The notes: generated by a model not told the origin, from the sequence alone. A stretch of 49,994 nucleotides of DNA from Desulfonatronum sp. (GCA_011049455.1 DSBL01000089.1:1-49994), one strand, 5' to 3'; counted from the first letter of the stretch, positions 7,870-17,523 are shown. Program-made: numbers and translations.

Positions 7870-9350
7870 AGACTGGCGACCCGCAAGATTTCCTCCATGG
7901 TCGTCTTGCCCTGGGTCACCAGAGTCGCTCCATGTTCGAACATGGAGCGGAATCCTTCCGTGCGCAAGTGTCCTCGGAGTTGCTCCACGGATGCCTTGCG
8001 CACGATCATGCTGCGCAGCGTCTCATTCACCGGCATCAGTTCGAAAATCCCCTGGCGCCCCTTGAATCCTGTTTGTCTGCATTGTTCACAGCCATGGCCC
8101 CGATATTGGGTGCGGGGCAGAGGGATGACGTTCGCGTCAGCCTGCATCGTCGGTTTGGCGGGGATTTCCTCGGGTTTGGAGCAGGTCGGACAGTTCAAGC
8201 GAACCAGCCGCTGCCCGATGACCAAGTGCAGGGAAGAGGCCAGCAGGAATGGTTCAACGCCCATTTCCAGGAGCCTGGTCACGGCTGTGGGCGCGTCATT
8301 GGTGTGCAGCGTGGCCAGCACCAAATGACCGGTCAGGGATGCCTGCACGGCTGTGCCTGCGGTTTCCTGGTCGCGGATTTCGCCTACCAGGATGATGTCC
8401 GGATCCTGGCGTAAAAAACCGCGGATGGCCGTGGCAAAGGTCACGCCCGCAGCCCGGTTCACCTGGACCTGATTGACCCCGGGAAGATGGTATTCCACGG
8501 GGTCTTCCACGGTCATGATATTGCGGGATTCCTTGATCAGTTCGCGCAGGGCCGCGTAGAGGGTCGTGGTTTTGCCGCTGCCTGTGGGGCCGGTGACCAG
8601 AATGATGCCGTGGGGAGCGGCGATCATCCTGGTGATGGTGGCCACGGCAGCATCCTCCAGGCCGAGATCGCCCAAGGGCAGAATGTTCTTGGAGCGGTCC
8701 AGGATGCGCAGCACCGCCTTCTCGCCGCTGAGCGTGGGCATGGTGGAAACCCGCACGTCCACGTCCTTGCGTCCGACCCGGACCTGAAAACGTCCGTCCT
8801 GCGGCGTCCGGCTTTCAGCCACGTCCATGCGGCCCATGACTTTGATCCTGGCCAGGACAGTGGGCTGGACGGCCGCTTCCAGCCTGCGCACCGTGTGCAG
8901 CTCCCCGTCCAGGCGAAAACGGATCCGGAAGTCACTCTCGCAGCCCTCGAAATGGATGTCGCTGGCCCCCTGACTGATGGCCTGGTGCAGGGTGCGATTG
9001 ACCAGGCGGACAATGGGCGCATCTTCGTGGGACCAGCCCAGCAGTTCCTGTCCTGAGTCGTCCAGTTCCTCTCCGCTGGCTTCGTCCTCGCTGGAATCAA
9101 CTTCCTCCCAAAGGGACAGGGCCTGTTCCAGGAGCGGAAAGAACTGGTCCTCCCGAACCAGTTCCGTACGCACGGCCGTTCCCAGGGACCAAGCCAGATG
9201 GTCGGCCAGGGGCGCGGCCCGGGGAGTCAAGAGCCAGACCGTGAGTTCATTGTCGGACCGGGCCACGGGCAGAAAATCGTTGCGCCGGGGAAAGGCCAGA
9301 TAGGCCTGGACCACCTCTGGAGGGAGCTTGTTGAGCTGATACATGATCAC
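7866..9350 (-). CDS. gspE: Type II secretion ATPase GspE
   Basis: 494 residues, usual length. It has an N-terminal N1E-like region, an Asp/Glu-rich linker (DSSEDEASGEELDDSG), then the ATPase domain with Walker A GPTGSGKTT near residue 255, an Asp box, Walker B DPDIILVGEIRD and a His box (GHLVLATLHTNDA). A zinc-binding insert with CPTC and CEQC pairs follows. It powers pseudopilus assembly from the cytoplasmic side. The reading frame starts with GTG at 9350; an ATG two codons on is equally possible. It lies five bases after gspD and is last in a gspC-D-E operon. Confidence 0.95.
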   Translation of the reverse strand: MIMYQLNKLPPEVVQAYLAFPRRNDFLPVARSDNELTVWLLTPRAAPLADHLAWSLGTAVRTELVREDQFFPLLEQALSLWEEVDSSEDEASGEELDDSGQELLGWSHEDAPIVRLVNRTLHQAISQGASDIHFEGCESDFRIRFRLDGELHTVRRLEAAVQPTVLARIKVMGRMDVAESRTPQDGRFQVRVGRKDVDVRVSTMPTLSGEKAVLRILDRSKNILPLGDLGLEDAAVATITRMIAAPHGIILVTGPTGSGKTTTLYAALRELIKESRNIMTVEDPVEYHLPGVNQVQVNRAAGVTFATAIRGFLRQDPDIILVGEIRDQETAGTAVQASLTGHLVLATLHTNDAPTAVTRLLEMGVEPFLLASSLHLVIGQRLVRLNCPTCSKPEEIPAKPTMQADANVIPLPRTQYRGHGCEQCRQTGFKGRQGIFELMPVNETLRSMIVRKASVEQLRGHLRTEGFRSMFEHGATLVTQGKTTMEEILRVASL

Positions 9351-9355
9351 GCCGA

Positions 9356-11317
9356 TCAGTGCCCGGGGGCCGGGCCTGGTGTCGAGTTGAAGTCCTCCGG
9401 GAAATCCAAAGCGTCATCCATTCCGCCGGACCAGAATTCGCGCTGAAGGTATTCGCGGCTGAGCTGCTTGGCCTCGCGCAGTCCGTCCATGCGTTGTCTG
9501 GTCAGGTGTTCGGCCTGCTCCATGGTGTTGATGATTCTTGCGGTGAGAAACACCATCAGCGTTGTCTTGGGCGCGGAAACCGTCTCTCGGCGAAACAACC
9601 AGCCGAACAGAGGAACGCGGGACACGCCGGGCACGGCCCGGCGGGATTGGGTGAGGGAGTCTTCCATCAGACCGCTGATGACCATGGTGAAGCCGTCCGG
9701 GACCTGGACGCTGGTTCGGGTTTGACGGCTCATGGTCGTGGGCCTGGTGCGTTTTTCATCCACTTCAAGCAAATTTTTGACTTCCTGCTCCACCTGCAAC
9801 CGGATCATGCCCGTCTCTGCGTTGATGCTCGGCGTGACTTTCAATCGGATGCCCACGTCCCGGTATTCGAAAGTCTGAATGGGGTTGTTGTTGGCGTCTT
9901 CTTTTTCGCTGATCATGTAAGGCAAATTTCTTCCGACAAAAATTTCCGCCTCGGCATTGTCCAGGGTCATGATCTGGGGCGTGGACAAGATGTTGAAATC
10001 CGTGGCCGTTTTCATGAAGTTGATCAAAGCGCCCAGGGTGGAGAACTGTTTGCCGGCGTAGGTTATGGCATTGCCCAGGGCGCCCAGGGTGAAACCGCCG
10101 GGCACGATGGGTGCGCCGGGATCACCCATCAACGGTCCCAACCTGCTGTCCGCACCCAAAAAACCGCCGGAGATCAGCCCGTCGGCCCCTCCACCGCCCA
10201 CCAGCCATTCCACGCCAAAATCCCGGCTTTTTTCCAGGCTGGTTTCCACGATCAGGGCTTCCACGAAAACCTGGTCCAGGGGGCGGTCCAGATGCGCGAT
10301 GACCGACTCCACCTGCTTCTGCACCTGGGGATCGGCCAGCACCATGACGGAGTTGGTTTCCGTATCCGCGGCGACCACCGTGCCGCTTGCGGGCCGGGTC
10401 GCGTCTTCCGCGGTGTTCGGGCCTGACTGGAACAGGCTGCGCAGGACATCCGAGGCCGAGGAGGCTTTTGCGTTTTTCAGGGAATACATGCTCATCCCGG
10501 CAGTGACGTCCGCGACTTGATCCAGGCTTTTCAGCAGGCTGCGCACCGTGTCCAACTGCTCTGGACTGCCCGCGGCCAGCAAGGCATTGGACCACTCCAC
10601 GGGCAGGATCACCGGCAATTCAGCCAGCCTCCCGCTATCAAACAACTGCGCATAGAGTTGGGAGACCTTGTTCGCGGTGGGGGATGCCTGGGCCTGATGC
10701 AGGGGCAACAGGGCCACGTCCCATCCCGGTCCCAGGGCCAGGACCGCCTGGAGAACTTCTTGCATTTTGCGTACTCTGGCCCGGGTGTCGCGCAAGAGCA
10801 CGGCCTTGGCCTGGGGGATTTCCAGGATCGTGCCGAACCTGGAGGCAAAAGGCTGCAGCAACTCGCCGACTTGCTTGCCGAGGGCCCGCTGATCCAGCTG
10901 CAAGACCGCGGTCAATAGCTCTTCATCTTCGCCCGGGTCCAGGGGATGGCGCACAGGGTCAAGGATCTGCGACACCTGAGGGGCTTGGAGGATGTAGTAG
11001 AGATCGCCCTGGGCCACGAGGTCCAGATTGTTGCTGGCCAGGACGCGTTCCAGCACGGCCATCAATTCAGGCTCGGTCATGGGGGCCTGGGAGTGCAGGG
11101 AAATTTTTACCGGAGGGATCTGGCCCTCCTGAAAAACCATGTTCCGGTTTGTAAAACGACTGACAAAGAGGATGAAATCCCGCAGGGTGAGCCCTTCAAG
11201 ATTGGCGGTCATTTTGGCGTCCTCCTCGGAAGGAGGCTGGGCCAAGGTCCGGAGTGGGAAGGCCGCCATGGCTGCTGCAAGCCAAATGAAGACAAACAGG
11301 CATGAGATTGGACGCAT
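9356..11317 (-). CDS. gspD: Type II secretion outer-membrane secretin GspD
   Basis: 653 residues. A signal peptide of about 26 residues (LFVFIWLAAAMAAFPLRTLA) is followed by an N0 domain, N1-N3 domains and the C-terminal secretin barrel with the conserved VFVEALIVETS and VPLFGWLFRRE stretches. It forms the multimeric outer-membrane channel. The start has an AAGGA ribosome site that overlaps the gspC stop codon, which argues for coupled translation. The C terminus is Pro/Asp-rich and no obvious pilotin-binding lipobox is visible. Confidence 0.95.
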   Translation of the reverse strand: MRPISCLFVFIWLAAAMAAFPLRTLAQPPSEEDAKMTANLEGLTLRDFILFVSRFTNRNMVFQEGQIPPVKISLHSQAPMTEPELMAVLERVLASNNLDLVAQGDLYYILQAPQVSQILDPVRHPLDPGEDEELLTAVLQLDQRALGKQVGELLQPFASRFGTILEIPQAKAVLLRDTRARVRKMQEVLQAVLALGPGWDVALLPLHQAQASPTANKVSQLYAQLFDSGRLAELPVILPVEWSNALLAAGSPEQLDTVRSLLKSLDQVADVTAGMSMYSLKNAKASSASDVLRSLFQSGPNTAEDATRPASGTVVAADTETNSVMVLADPQVQKQVESVIAHLDRPLDQVFVEALIVETSLEKSRDFGVEWLVGGGGADGLISGGFLGADSRLGPLMGDPGAPIVPGGFTLGALGNAITYAGKQFSTLGALINFMKTATDFNILSTPQIMTLDNAEAEIFVGRNLPYMISEKEDANNNPIQTFEYRDVGIRLKVTPSINAETGMIRLQVEQEVKNLLEVDEKRTRPTTMSRQTRTSVQVPDGFTMVISGLMEDSLTQSRRAVPGVSRVPLFGWLFRRETVSAPKTTLMVFLTARIINTMEQAEHLTRQRMDGLREAKQLSREYLQREFWSGGMDDALDFPEDFNSTPGPAPGH

Positions 11318-11328
11318 GAATGGGATCC

Positions 11329-12150
11329 TTAGTTGATTTCCACGAGAAAGGTCAGCATTTGAGAAGCCCGCTGGACATCCAGCGTAACCAGGGCGGCGCG
11401 ATCCATTCCGGAGTAGGCCTGCAGCAACTGGGTCGGCCCGGTCAATGCCTGGCCGTTGATTCTGGCCAAAATATCGCCGTTGCGCAGACCCACTTTGTGC
11501 AGCAGGGACTCGGGCCGGATGCTTAAAACTTGAAAGCCGTTGACCTTGCCGTCCACGGAGAAGGGCTTGAAGTTTGCCATTTGCAGCAAGGAGTTGGGAT
11601 CGGAGAGCAAGGGCTGGACTTCCTGTCGGGTGAGACTGACCTTTGTTCCGGCCGCGGGCGTTGGCCAGGGCTGGACGGGCGCGGCGGGCATGGACGCCTC
11701 CGCGTCTGTTTCAGGCGTCTTTGTCCAGAGGTGCACTTCCCGACGATTGCCCAGGGCTGTCCAAACCACAAGTTGCGGGTACACCTCGCCCAGTTTCCAT
11801 CCTCTGAATACATCCCCTTGATTCAAAACCAGCAACTGTCCGTCTTCACGCAAAAGAGCCTTGGGGTTTTTGCCGGTCAAGGTGCCCAAATGCATCCAGG
11901 AGGCCGGATCGTCTTTTTCCATCGGTCCTGTGGGAAGATCTGCATGATCGGGGATTTCAAGGCCGAGAATGTTCTTGTCCATGATCGTCTCGACCCAGGA
12001 GATCCTGGCTGTCTCGGCCATGTCGATATGTTCCGGGGAAACATGCACGGCATATCCCTGATCGCGAAGCTTCCAGGCGCCAGTGACGACAAAGGCCGCG
12101 GCAATGCCGAAAAGCAAGGGCAGGAAGAGGCGGATGATCCAAGCAGGCAT
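11329..12150 (-). CDS. gspC: Type II secretion protein GspC
   Basis: 273 residues from the ATG at 12150. It has an N-terminal membrane helix (IIRLFLPLLFGIAAAFVVTGAW), a homology-region domain (VLNQGDVFRGWKLGEVYPQLVVW), a Pro/Ala-rich linker and a C-terminal PDZ-like domain (HKVGLRNGDILARINGQAL). GspC links the inner-membrane platform to the secretin. The open frame continues upstream to 12303, but that part is not GspC-like. A GTG at 12165 is an alternative; neither has a clear ribosome site. It is the first gene of the gspC-D-E operon, divergent from the site-2 protease. Confidence 0.85.
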   Translation of the reverse strand: MPAWIIRLFLPLLFGIAAAFVVTGAWKLRDQGYAVHVSPEHIDMAETARISWVETIMDKNILGLEIPDHADLPTGPMEKDDPASWMHLGTLTGKNPKALLREDGQLLVLNQGDVFRGWKLGEVYPQLVVWTALGNRREVHLWTKTPETDAEASMPAAPVQPWPTPAAGTKVSLTRQEVQPLLSDPNSLLQMANFKPFSVDGKVNGFQVLSIRPESLLHKVGLRNGDILARINGQALTGPTQLLQAYSGMDRAALVTLDVQRASQMLTFLVEIN

Positions 12151-12334
12151 GGGAAACGTGTTCACGAAAAATAAGGTGGGGAGTGGACGCTGACTGACAC
12201 AAAAAAAATCTAAACCATTCATTTTCCACAAGCAAGAGCGGAACCGGTGGTTTTGTGTTTCCGATCGCAGTCTGGTAAATTGTTTTATGACGATTATCCT
12301 CAAGAGTCCCTAAAGAACATTATCGAGGTGACCC

Positions 12335-13474
12335 ATGTTTGGAAAAGGCATTCGCTTGTTCACAGTATTCGGTTTTGAGATCAAGGTGGATCCCAGCTGG
12401 CTGATCATTGCCGGGCTGGTGGTCTGGTCCCTGGCGGTTGGTTTTTTCCCCCATTACCTGGAGGGGTTGCGTCCCGTGGATTACTGGAAGCTGGCCGTGG
12501 TCGGAGCATTCGGCTTGTTTTTTTCCATCCTTTTCCATGAGTTCTGGCATTCCTGGGTGGCCAGGCGCTTGGGCATGCAAATCAAGGGTATCACGCTATT
12601 CGTATTCGGCGGGGTGGCTGAGATGCAGGAGGAACCCAAAAGTCCCCAGAATGAATTCTGGATCGCCATTGCCGGCCCCCTGGCCAGTCTTTTTCTGGCC
12701 TTGGTTTTTTATCTTGTGTATCAAATGGGACTGAATACGGAACTGGGGCAGGGAGTGACCAGCGTCTTCATGTATTTGGCCTTGATCAACGTCATTTTGG
12801 CGGTTTTCAACCTGATTCCGGCCTTTCCCATGGACGGGGGACGGATTTTGCGGGCCGTGCTGTGGAAGGTGAAAAAAGACCAGCGTTGGGCCACACGCAT
12901 TGCCTCCAACTTCGGAGCGGCGTTCGGCCTGGTGCTCATCGGCCTGGGCCTTTTGAACATGCTTACCGGCAATCTGGTGGGGGGGGTATGGTATGTGCTG
13001 ATCGGCATGTTCATTCGTTTTGCGGCCAAAACTTCGTATCAGCGGATGGTGTTCAAGTCCGCCTTGGAAGGAGAAACGATCCGAGGCTTGATGAAGAAAC
13101 CTGTTACTGTTTCAGGCGCACTGAGCCTGCAGGAATTGGTGGAGGATTATGTCTACAAATACCACCACAAGATGTTTCCAGTTTTGGACGGCCAGGAGGT
13201 GCAAGGCTGCATCACCACGCGGCAGGTGGGCACGGTGGATCGGACCAACTGGCCCAAGATCCTGGTCAGCGAGGTCATGAAGCGCTGTTCTTCGGAGAAT
13301 GCCGTGCATCCGGATGAGGACGTGACCCAGGTTTTGGCCAAAATGAACAGCACGGGTCAAAGCCGGATGATGGTCGTGGAGCACGACCGCTTGGTGGGGA
13401 TCGTATCCTTGAAGGACATCCTCGGGTATCTCACGGCCCGCATGGAGTTGGATGGGGATCGGGGGCTGGAATAA
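12335..13474 (+). CDS. Site-2 protease family (M50) membrane protease with CBS domains
   Basis: 379 residues, about six membrane segments. The zinc-binding HEFWH motif is at residues 68-72 in the second helix, and the third ligand motif is NLIPAFPMDGGR near 160-171. These are the signatures of intramembrane zinc metalloproteases. Two CBS-type repeats follow (about 245-370, with GCITTRQVGTVD and GIVSLKDILGYL), which in this subfamily probably sense adenine nucleotides. The family is known for regulated intramembrane proteolysis; the substrate here is unknown. The ribosome site is GAGGTG before the ATG. It is divergent from gspC and has no partner gene next to it. Confidence 0.9.
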   Translation: MFGKGIRLFTVFGFEIKVDPSWLIIAGLVVWSLAVGFFPHYLEGLRPVDYWKLAVVGAFGLFFSILFHEFWHSWVARRLGMQIKGITLFVFGGVAEMQEEPKSPQNEFWIAIAGPLASLFLALVFYLVYQMGLNTELGQGVTSVFMYLALINVILAVFNLIPAFPMDGGRILRAVLWKVKKDQRWATRIASNFGAAFGLVLIGLGLLNMLTGNLVGGVWYVLIGMFIRFAAKTSYQRMVFKSALEGETIRGLMKKPVTVSGALSLQELVEDYVYKYHHKMFPVLDGQEVQGCITTRQVGTVDRTNWPKILVSEVMKRCSSENAVHPDEDVTQVLAKMNSTGQSRMMVVEHDRLVGIVSLKDILGYLTARMELDGDRGLE

Positions 13475-13585
13475 AACCAAGCAAGAATGATGAAAGGGCA
13501 AAGCAAGGGTTTTCTGTGGAGAAAAGATCGTACTTTTCTCGTTCCGAGCCTCGCTTTTTCGACCTCGCTGTCGTTACTGATTTCC

Positions 13586-14197
13586 CTATCGCTTCTGTTC
13601 CACCTGTTCAAAGCATGGTATGCAATAAGTCCGGCCGGCGAAGCGTCGGGTGCGTGATTCCATGGTGGACTCGCCGCAGGCCGAGCAGTTCAGGCTGTCC
13701 AGGATCTTAGCCGGACGCGGCGCGGGCTGGTCCGGCTGGGAGACAGCAAAGAGATCTTCCAGCGGGGCCGCAAGGATCCTCTGTCGGGCCCTGGTTCGGA
13801 GTTCCGAGGCGCGGTGTTTTTCATTCTCCATGGCCCGGCCCGAGAACATTTTTTTCATTAGCTCCCGCATTTCCTCGTATTCCGGTCCCATGGCCCCGCC
13901 CTGGAACACGGCGCGCAGGGACTTGCCGTCGCTTCCTCGGTAAAAGGAAAAAGCCGTTTTGCCAAAATCCCGGTGGATCAGGTTGCCTTTGCCGAAGGTG
14001 CAGCCGGTGAGCACCTGAATGCCGTCCACCCCGCACATGTCCGTCTCCACCACCGCGATAATCGGATTTTCATCATTGTGCCCCAGCTCGCGAAGGCACA
14101 GTTCCGCCGCACGCAGGCCGATCCACAGCCCCGGGCATTCGTGGCCGTGAAAGGTCACGGCCTTGTCGATTTGGTCCTGGGTCAATGTGCAAGGCAT
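13586..14197 (-). CDS. FmdE-family protein with C-terminal zinc finger
   Basis: 203 residues. The FmdE domain has HGHECPG at 17-23, DMCGVDGIQVLTGCT and FGKGNL, residues that bind metal in this family. A C-terminal TraR/DksA-like four-cysteine finger (NCSACG ... YCIPC) follows. Such stand-alone proteins are not formylmethanofuran dehydrogenase subunits; in sulfate reducers they tend to sit beside metal or corrinoid importers, as here. Start chosen at 14197 because AAGGAG lies eight bases upstream. It is 190 bp downstream of the ABC ATPase on the same strand and could be the last gene of that operon. Metal handling linked to the importer is an inference. Confidence 0.85.
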   Translation of the reverse strand: MPCTLTQDQIDKAVTFHGHECPGLWIGLRAAELCLRELGHNDENPIIAVVETDMCGVDGIQVLTGCTFGKGNLIHRDFGKTAFSFYRGSDGKSLRAVFQGGAMGPEYEEMRELMKKMFSGRAMENEKHRASELRTRARQRILAAPLEDLFAVSQPDQPAPRPAKILDSLNCSACGESTMESRTRRFAGRTYCIPCFEQVEQKR

Positions 14198-14387
14198 GTT
14201 CAATGCTCCTTGGTGAAGTTTGCAAGCGAGAAAAGCGCACACAGCGCAGAAAAGCAGCCACGAAAGGCATGAACTACTCGCAAAAAATAAACATGCTTTT
14301 CAACATGACATCGTGCTTCCCGCATGATCATAAACCCATGCGTTACGTCTTTTGCGGGCTGTCCAAAAACCCCGTTGACATGGATTT

Positions 14388-15152
14388 TCAGCAGCCCGCC
14401 ATTTGCGGAACGACCACGGCCTGCCCCTGATGCCTTAAAATATCCACGGGCACGCCGTAGACCTCTTGGACCATGTCCGGAGTCAGCTCTGTGTTTTGTC
14501 CGCAGCAGAAGATTCTGCCGTCCTTGATGAACACAAAAGCGTCCGAGAATCGGAAGGCCATGTTCAGGTCGTGCATGGTCATCACCGCGGCCAGCTTGTG
14601 CTCGTGCACCACATGACGAATGGTGCGCAGAATTTCCAACTGATTCTTCAGGTCCAGGCTGCTGGTGGGCTCGTCCAAAAGCAGCACTGACGGCTCCTGG
14701 ACCAGGGCCCGGGCAATGCACACTTTTTGCAACTCGCCGCCGCTCATGGCATCGATGTGCCTGAGAGCCAAGTGGTCCAGCCCCAGCTGCTTCAAGGCCG
14801 CGTCCACCTTGCGCAGGTCAGCTTCGGAGATCTTCCAGCGCATGTGAGGTTTGCGGCCCAGGAGCACAGCGTCAAAGGCAGTCATCCGGCCGGCTTCGTT
14901 GCGTTGGGCCACGTAGCCGAGCCGTTTGGCGATTTCGCCCGCGTGCATCCGGAAAACGTCGGCATACTCCACCAGCACGGCCCCGGTCCTGGGTTTGAGC
15001 ATGGCGTTGATGCACCGCAGCAGGGTGGTCTTGCCCACGCCGTTGGGGCCGAGAATGGCCAGCACCTGGCCGCGGTCCACGGCAAAATCCAGGCCCTGCA
15101 GAACCAGCCGGCCGTTGTAACCGATGCGGATGTCTCGCACGTTCAGGATCAT
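14388..15152 (-). CDS. ABC transporter ATPase, iron/corrinoid importer type
   Basis: 254 residues. Walker A GPNGVGKTT at 35-43, signature MSGGELQ, Walker B VLLLDEPTS and switch His in MTMHDLN are all intact. It belongs to the FepC/BtuD group that drives uptake of siderophores, haem or cobalamin. It overlaps the permease gene by four bases and follows it in the operon. The C-terminal about 30 residues are hydrophobic and end in a lone Cys. The substrate cannot be read from the sequence. Confidence 0.93.
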   Translation of the reverse strand: MILNVRDIRIGYNGRLVLQGLDFAVDRGQVLAILGPNGVGKTTLLRCINAMLKPRTGAVLVEYADVFRMHAGEIAKRLGYVAQRNEAGRMTAFDAVLLGRKPHMRWKISEADLRKVDAALKQLGLDHLALRHIDAMSGGELQKVCIARALVQEPSVLLLDEPTSSLDLKNQLEILRTIRHVVHEHKLAAVMTMHDLNMAFRFSDAFVFIKDGRIFCCGQNTELTPDMVQEVYGVPVDILRHQGQAVVVPQMAGC

Positions 15153-16222
15153 CGGCCGCGCCTCCGGATGAGTAGGTAGAGGAAGGTGGGCGCACCGAAA
15201 AAGGCCGTCAGGATGGCCACGGGCAGGACCCGGGGCGCGAACATCAGGCGGGCCGCGATGTCTGCGGTCAGAAGCAGGCAGGCCCCGGTCAGTGTCGAAG
15301 CTGGCAAGAGGAAGCGGTGATCGTCGCCTATGATCCGGCGCACGATATGCGGGCAGACCAAGCCCACAAAGCCGATGATGCCCAGGAAAGACACGATCAC
15401 CGCAGTGACCAGGGAGGCCACGACCATGCCCGCCAGCCGAACGAGTTCCACACGCACGCCCAGGGCTTTGGCCGTTTCGTCGCCTGCGTCAATGGCGTTG
15501 TAGTTCCAGCGGTTGAAGACGAAAAAGAGCACGGCTGCCGTCACGACCACGGCCATGAACCATACCTCGGGCCAGCCGGCACGGCCCACGTCGCCGAAGG
15601 TCCAGAAGACCATGGCCGCGAGCTGCACGTCGTCGGCAAAGTACTGCAGGAACATGGTGCCCGCGGAAAAGAGCGAGCCCAAGGCCACGCCGCTTAAGAC
15701 CATCACCTCCGGACTGGCCCCGCGGATGCGGGCGATGGCGATGATGATCAGGGAGGTGGCCATGCAGGCTGCGAACGCGGACAAAGTGGTCAGGTAGGGG
15801 TTAATGATGCTCACCGCGCCCACCTGACTGCTTTGCATGGTCCCGGTGCCCAGAAGCATTACAGAAAAGGCCGCGCCGAACGCGCCGGCCTGGGAAATGC
15901 CCAGGGTGAAGGGCGAGCCCAGCGGATTGCGCAGAATGGACTGCATGGCTGCGCCGGCCGCGGCCAGTCCGGCCCCGGCAAACAGGCCGGCCAGGGCGTG
16001 GGGCAGGCGGATGTTGCGGATGATCACGGCAAACCGCGGGTCTTCGCCCTGGCCGAAGAATGCCTGGACAACGTCCCAGGCCGGGATGCGCACCGCGCCC
16101 AAGGATACCGCCATGACCAGCAAGACGCCGGTGAGCAGAGTCAGGCCGCCCAGAAAAACAGCCTTGCGGCCGATATAAGCGGTATATTCCGATGGAATTT
16201 GGCCGTGATCAAAGTGAGACAT
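15149..16222 (-). CDS. FecCD-family ABC transporter permease
   Basis: 357 residues with about ten hydrophobic segments. It carries the FecCD/BtuC family blocks NPLGSPFTLGISQAGAFG, the coupling-helix region GDETAKALGVRV, and GIIGFVGLVCPHIVRR. It forms the membrane channel for a periplasmic binding protein-dependent importer of metal chelates or corrinoids. It lies between the binding protein and the ATPase in one operon and overlaps the ATPase start by four bases. Length is normal and nothing is missing. Confidence 0.93.
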   Translation of the reverse strand: MSHFDHGQIPSEYTAYIGRKAVFLGGLTLLTGVLLVMAVSLGAVRIPAWDVVQAFFGQGEDPRFAVIIRNIRLPHALAGLFAGAGLAAAGAAMQSILRNPLGSPFTLGISQAGAFGAAFSVMLLGTGTMQSSQVGAVSIINPYLTTLSAFAACMATSLIIIAIARIRGASPEVMVLSGVALGSLFSAGTMFLQYFADDVQLAAMVFWTFGDVGRAGWPEVWFMAVVVTAAVLFFVFNRWNYNAIDAGDETAKALGVRVELVRLAGMVVASLVTAVIVSFLGIIGFVGLVCPHIVRRIIGDDHRFLLPASTLTGACLLLTADIAARLMFAPRVLPVAILTAFFGAPTFLYLLIRRRGR

Positions 16223-16250
16223 GAAACGCAGGCAAGGTTAGGCGGCAAGG

Positions 16251-17444
16251 TCAGGAGGTCGGATCAAGGGCAATCCGGCTGAACCCCATATTGTCGAAGT
16301 TTTCATTGATCCGCTCAAAGGTCGGTCCGCCATTGAGAAACGTGCTGATTTCCTCGGCTTTGGCCAGAGGATCAATGTCCGTGAACTGTTCGGGATAGAG
16401 CACGCTGCCAATGAAGTAGGCGTTGGCAAAGACGGATTCGTAGTTCGTGTTGTAGTAGTTGTAGGGAAACACGCCGAAGACACGAGCGCCCTGAACAGCC
16501 GAAAGGGCGTGGTAGGTCGGATCGGAGCGCAGCTGTTCGAGACCGTTGGCCCCGGCCTGCAACCGTGCTGTGGAGATGTCCAGAAACACGACCTCCGGGT
16601 CCCAGAGCAGGAGTTGTTCCTTGGCCACTGTGGCGTGTGAGAGCCCGGTTTCGCCCATGGACAGGTCCGCGGCCACGTTGTGGACGCTCAGGAAAGCAAA
16701 GGGCGCATAAGCCGGCTCCGTGGAAGCAAAGCCGTGCCCGCCGCGCATGGCAATACCGCCGATGTACGTGCTGGGGCGCTTGTCCGCCGGGACCGCCGTG
16801 GCCCTGCGTTCCAGGTCCGCCTGCATATCGTTGAAATAGGCGATCACCGCCTCGGCCCGGGCCTCCAAGCCGAGAACCCGGCCCATGACCCGCAAGGTCT
16901 GGTTCAGGTTCTCCCGGCCAAGGGTCAGATTTCCGTAGCCCAGTCCGACAACGGGGATGCCGGTTTTGGCTTGCAAAGCCTCTGTCCCTCCATCCCGCGA
17001 GGCGTTGGCCTTGAGGATGATCTGGGGTGCCGGATCCAGGCCCGCGATCAGTTCCGGATTGTCATGGCCGCGGAATTCCCCGAACAGGGGATATTCGCTC
17101 AGCCCTGGATTGGCCACGGCATAGGGGCGGGCCTCCGCGGCAAAGGGCAAACCGCCTTTTTCCGCGCTGTCCACTCCCACAATGCGGTCATGGCCTTGTA
17201 GGTAGACCAGCAGGCGCAAACAGCCCGAACCGGAACAGATCACCCGGTCCACCCTGTCCGGAATGGTCACCTCGCGGCCCAGCATGTCCGTGATGATGCG
17301 GGCTTCCTGGGCCTGTGCGGACATGGGGCAGGTGAAGACAAGCAGGGCCAGTGACAGCAGGGCTGCTATGGGAACATGTGTCATCAAGAACGCAACTGTT
17401 CGGGAACACAGGATTCGTGGCGAAAGAACGGGAAGTGAGGACAT
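16251..17444 (-). CDS. Periplasmic substrate-binding protein of metal/corrinoid ABC importer
   Basis: 397 residues from the ATG at 17444, which has AGGA seven to ten bases upstream. A long positively charged N terminus precedes the signal helix (AALLSLALLVFTCPMSAQAQ), and an ATG at 17384 could also start the same signal peptide. The mature protein begins with the family's IITDMLGREVTIPDRVDRVI, typical of the TroA/BtuF (COG0614) fold with two lobes and a rigid helix. The ligand is unknown. First gene of the importer operon; a promoter with two palindromes lies directly upstream. Confidence 0.9.
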   Translation of the reverse strand: MSSLPVLSPRILCSRTVAFLMTHVPIAALLSLALLVFTCPMSAQAQEARIITDMLGREVTIPDRVDRVICSGSGCLRLLVYLQGHDRIVGVDSAEKGGLPFAAEARPYAVANPGLSEYPLFGEFRGHDNPELIAGLDPAPQIILKANASRDGGTEALQAKTGIPVVGLGYGNLTLGRENLNQTLRVMGRVLGLEARAEAVIAYFNDMQADLERRATAVPADKRPSTYIGGIAMRGGHGFASTEPAYAPFAFLSVHNVAADLSMGETGLSHATVAKEQLLLWDPEVVFLDISTARLQAGANGLEQLRSDPTYHALSAVQGARVFGVFPYNYYNTNYESVFANAYFIGSVLYPEQFTDIDPLAKAEEISTFLNGGPTFERINENFDNMGFSRIALDPTS

Positions 17445-17523
17445 GGGATTTTTCCTAAAAGCCGTTTGGATAATGTTTGGTTGATTGTAGACGGACAATA
17501 GAATTTTCCTTCCGTTGTTGCCC

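Noticed and set aside
14354-14399. GCGGGCTG ... CAGCCCGC inverted repeat near the end of the ABC ATPase gene
   Set aside because: Thirty-base loop, no U tract, and one arm lies inside the coding end.
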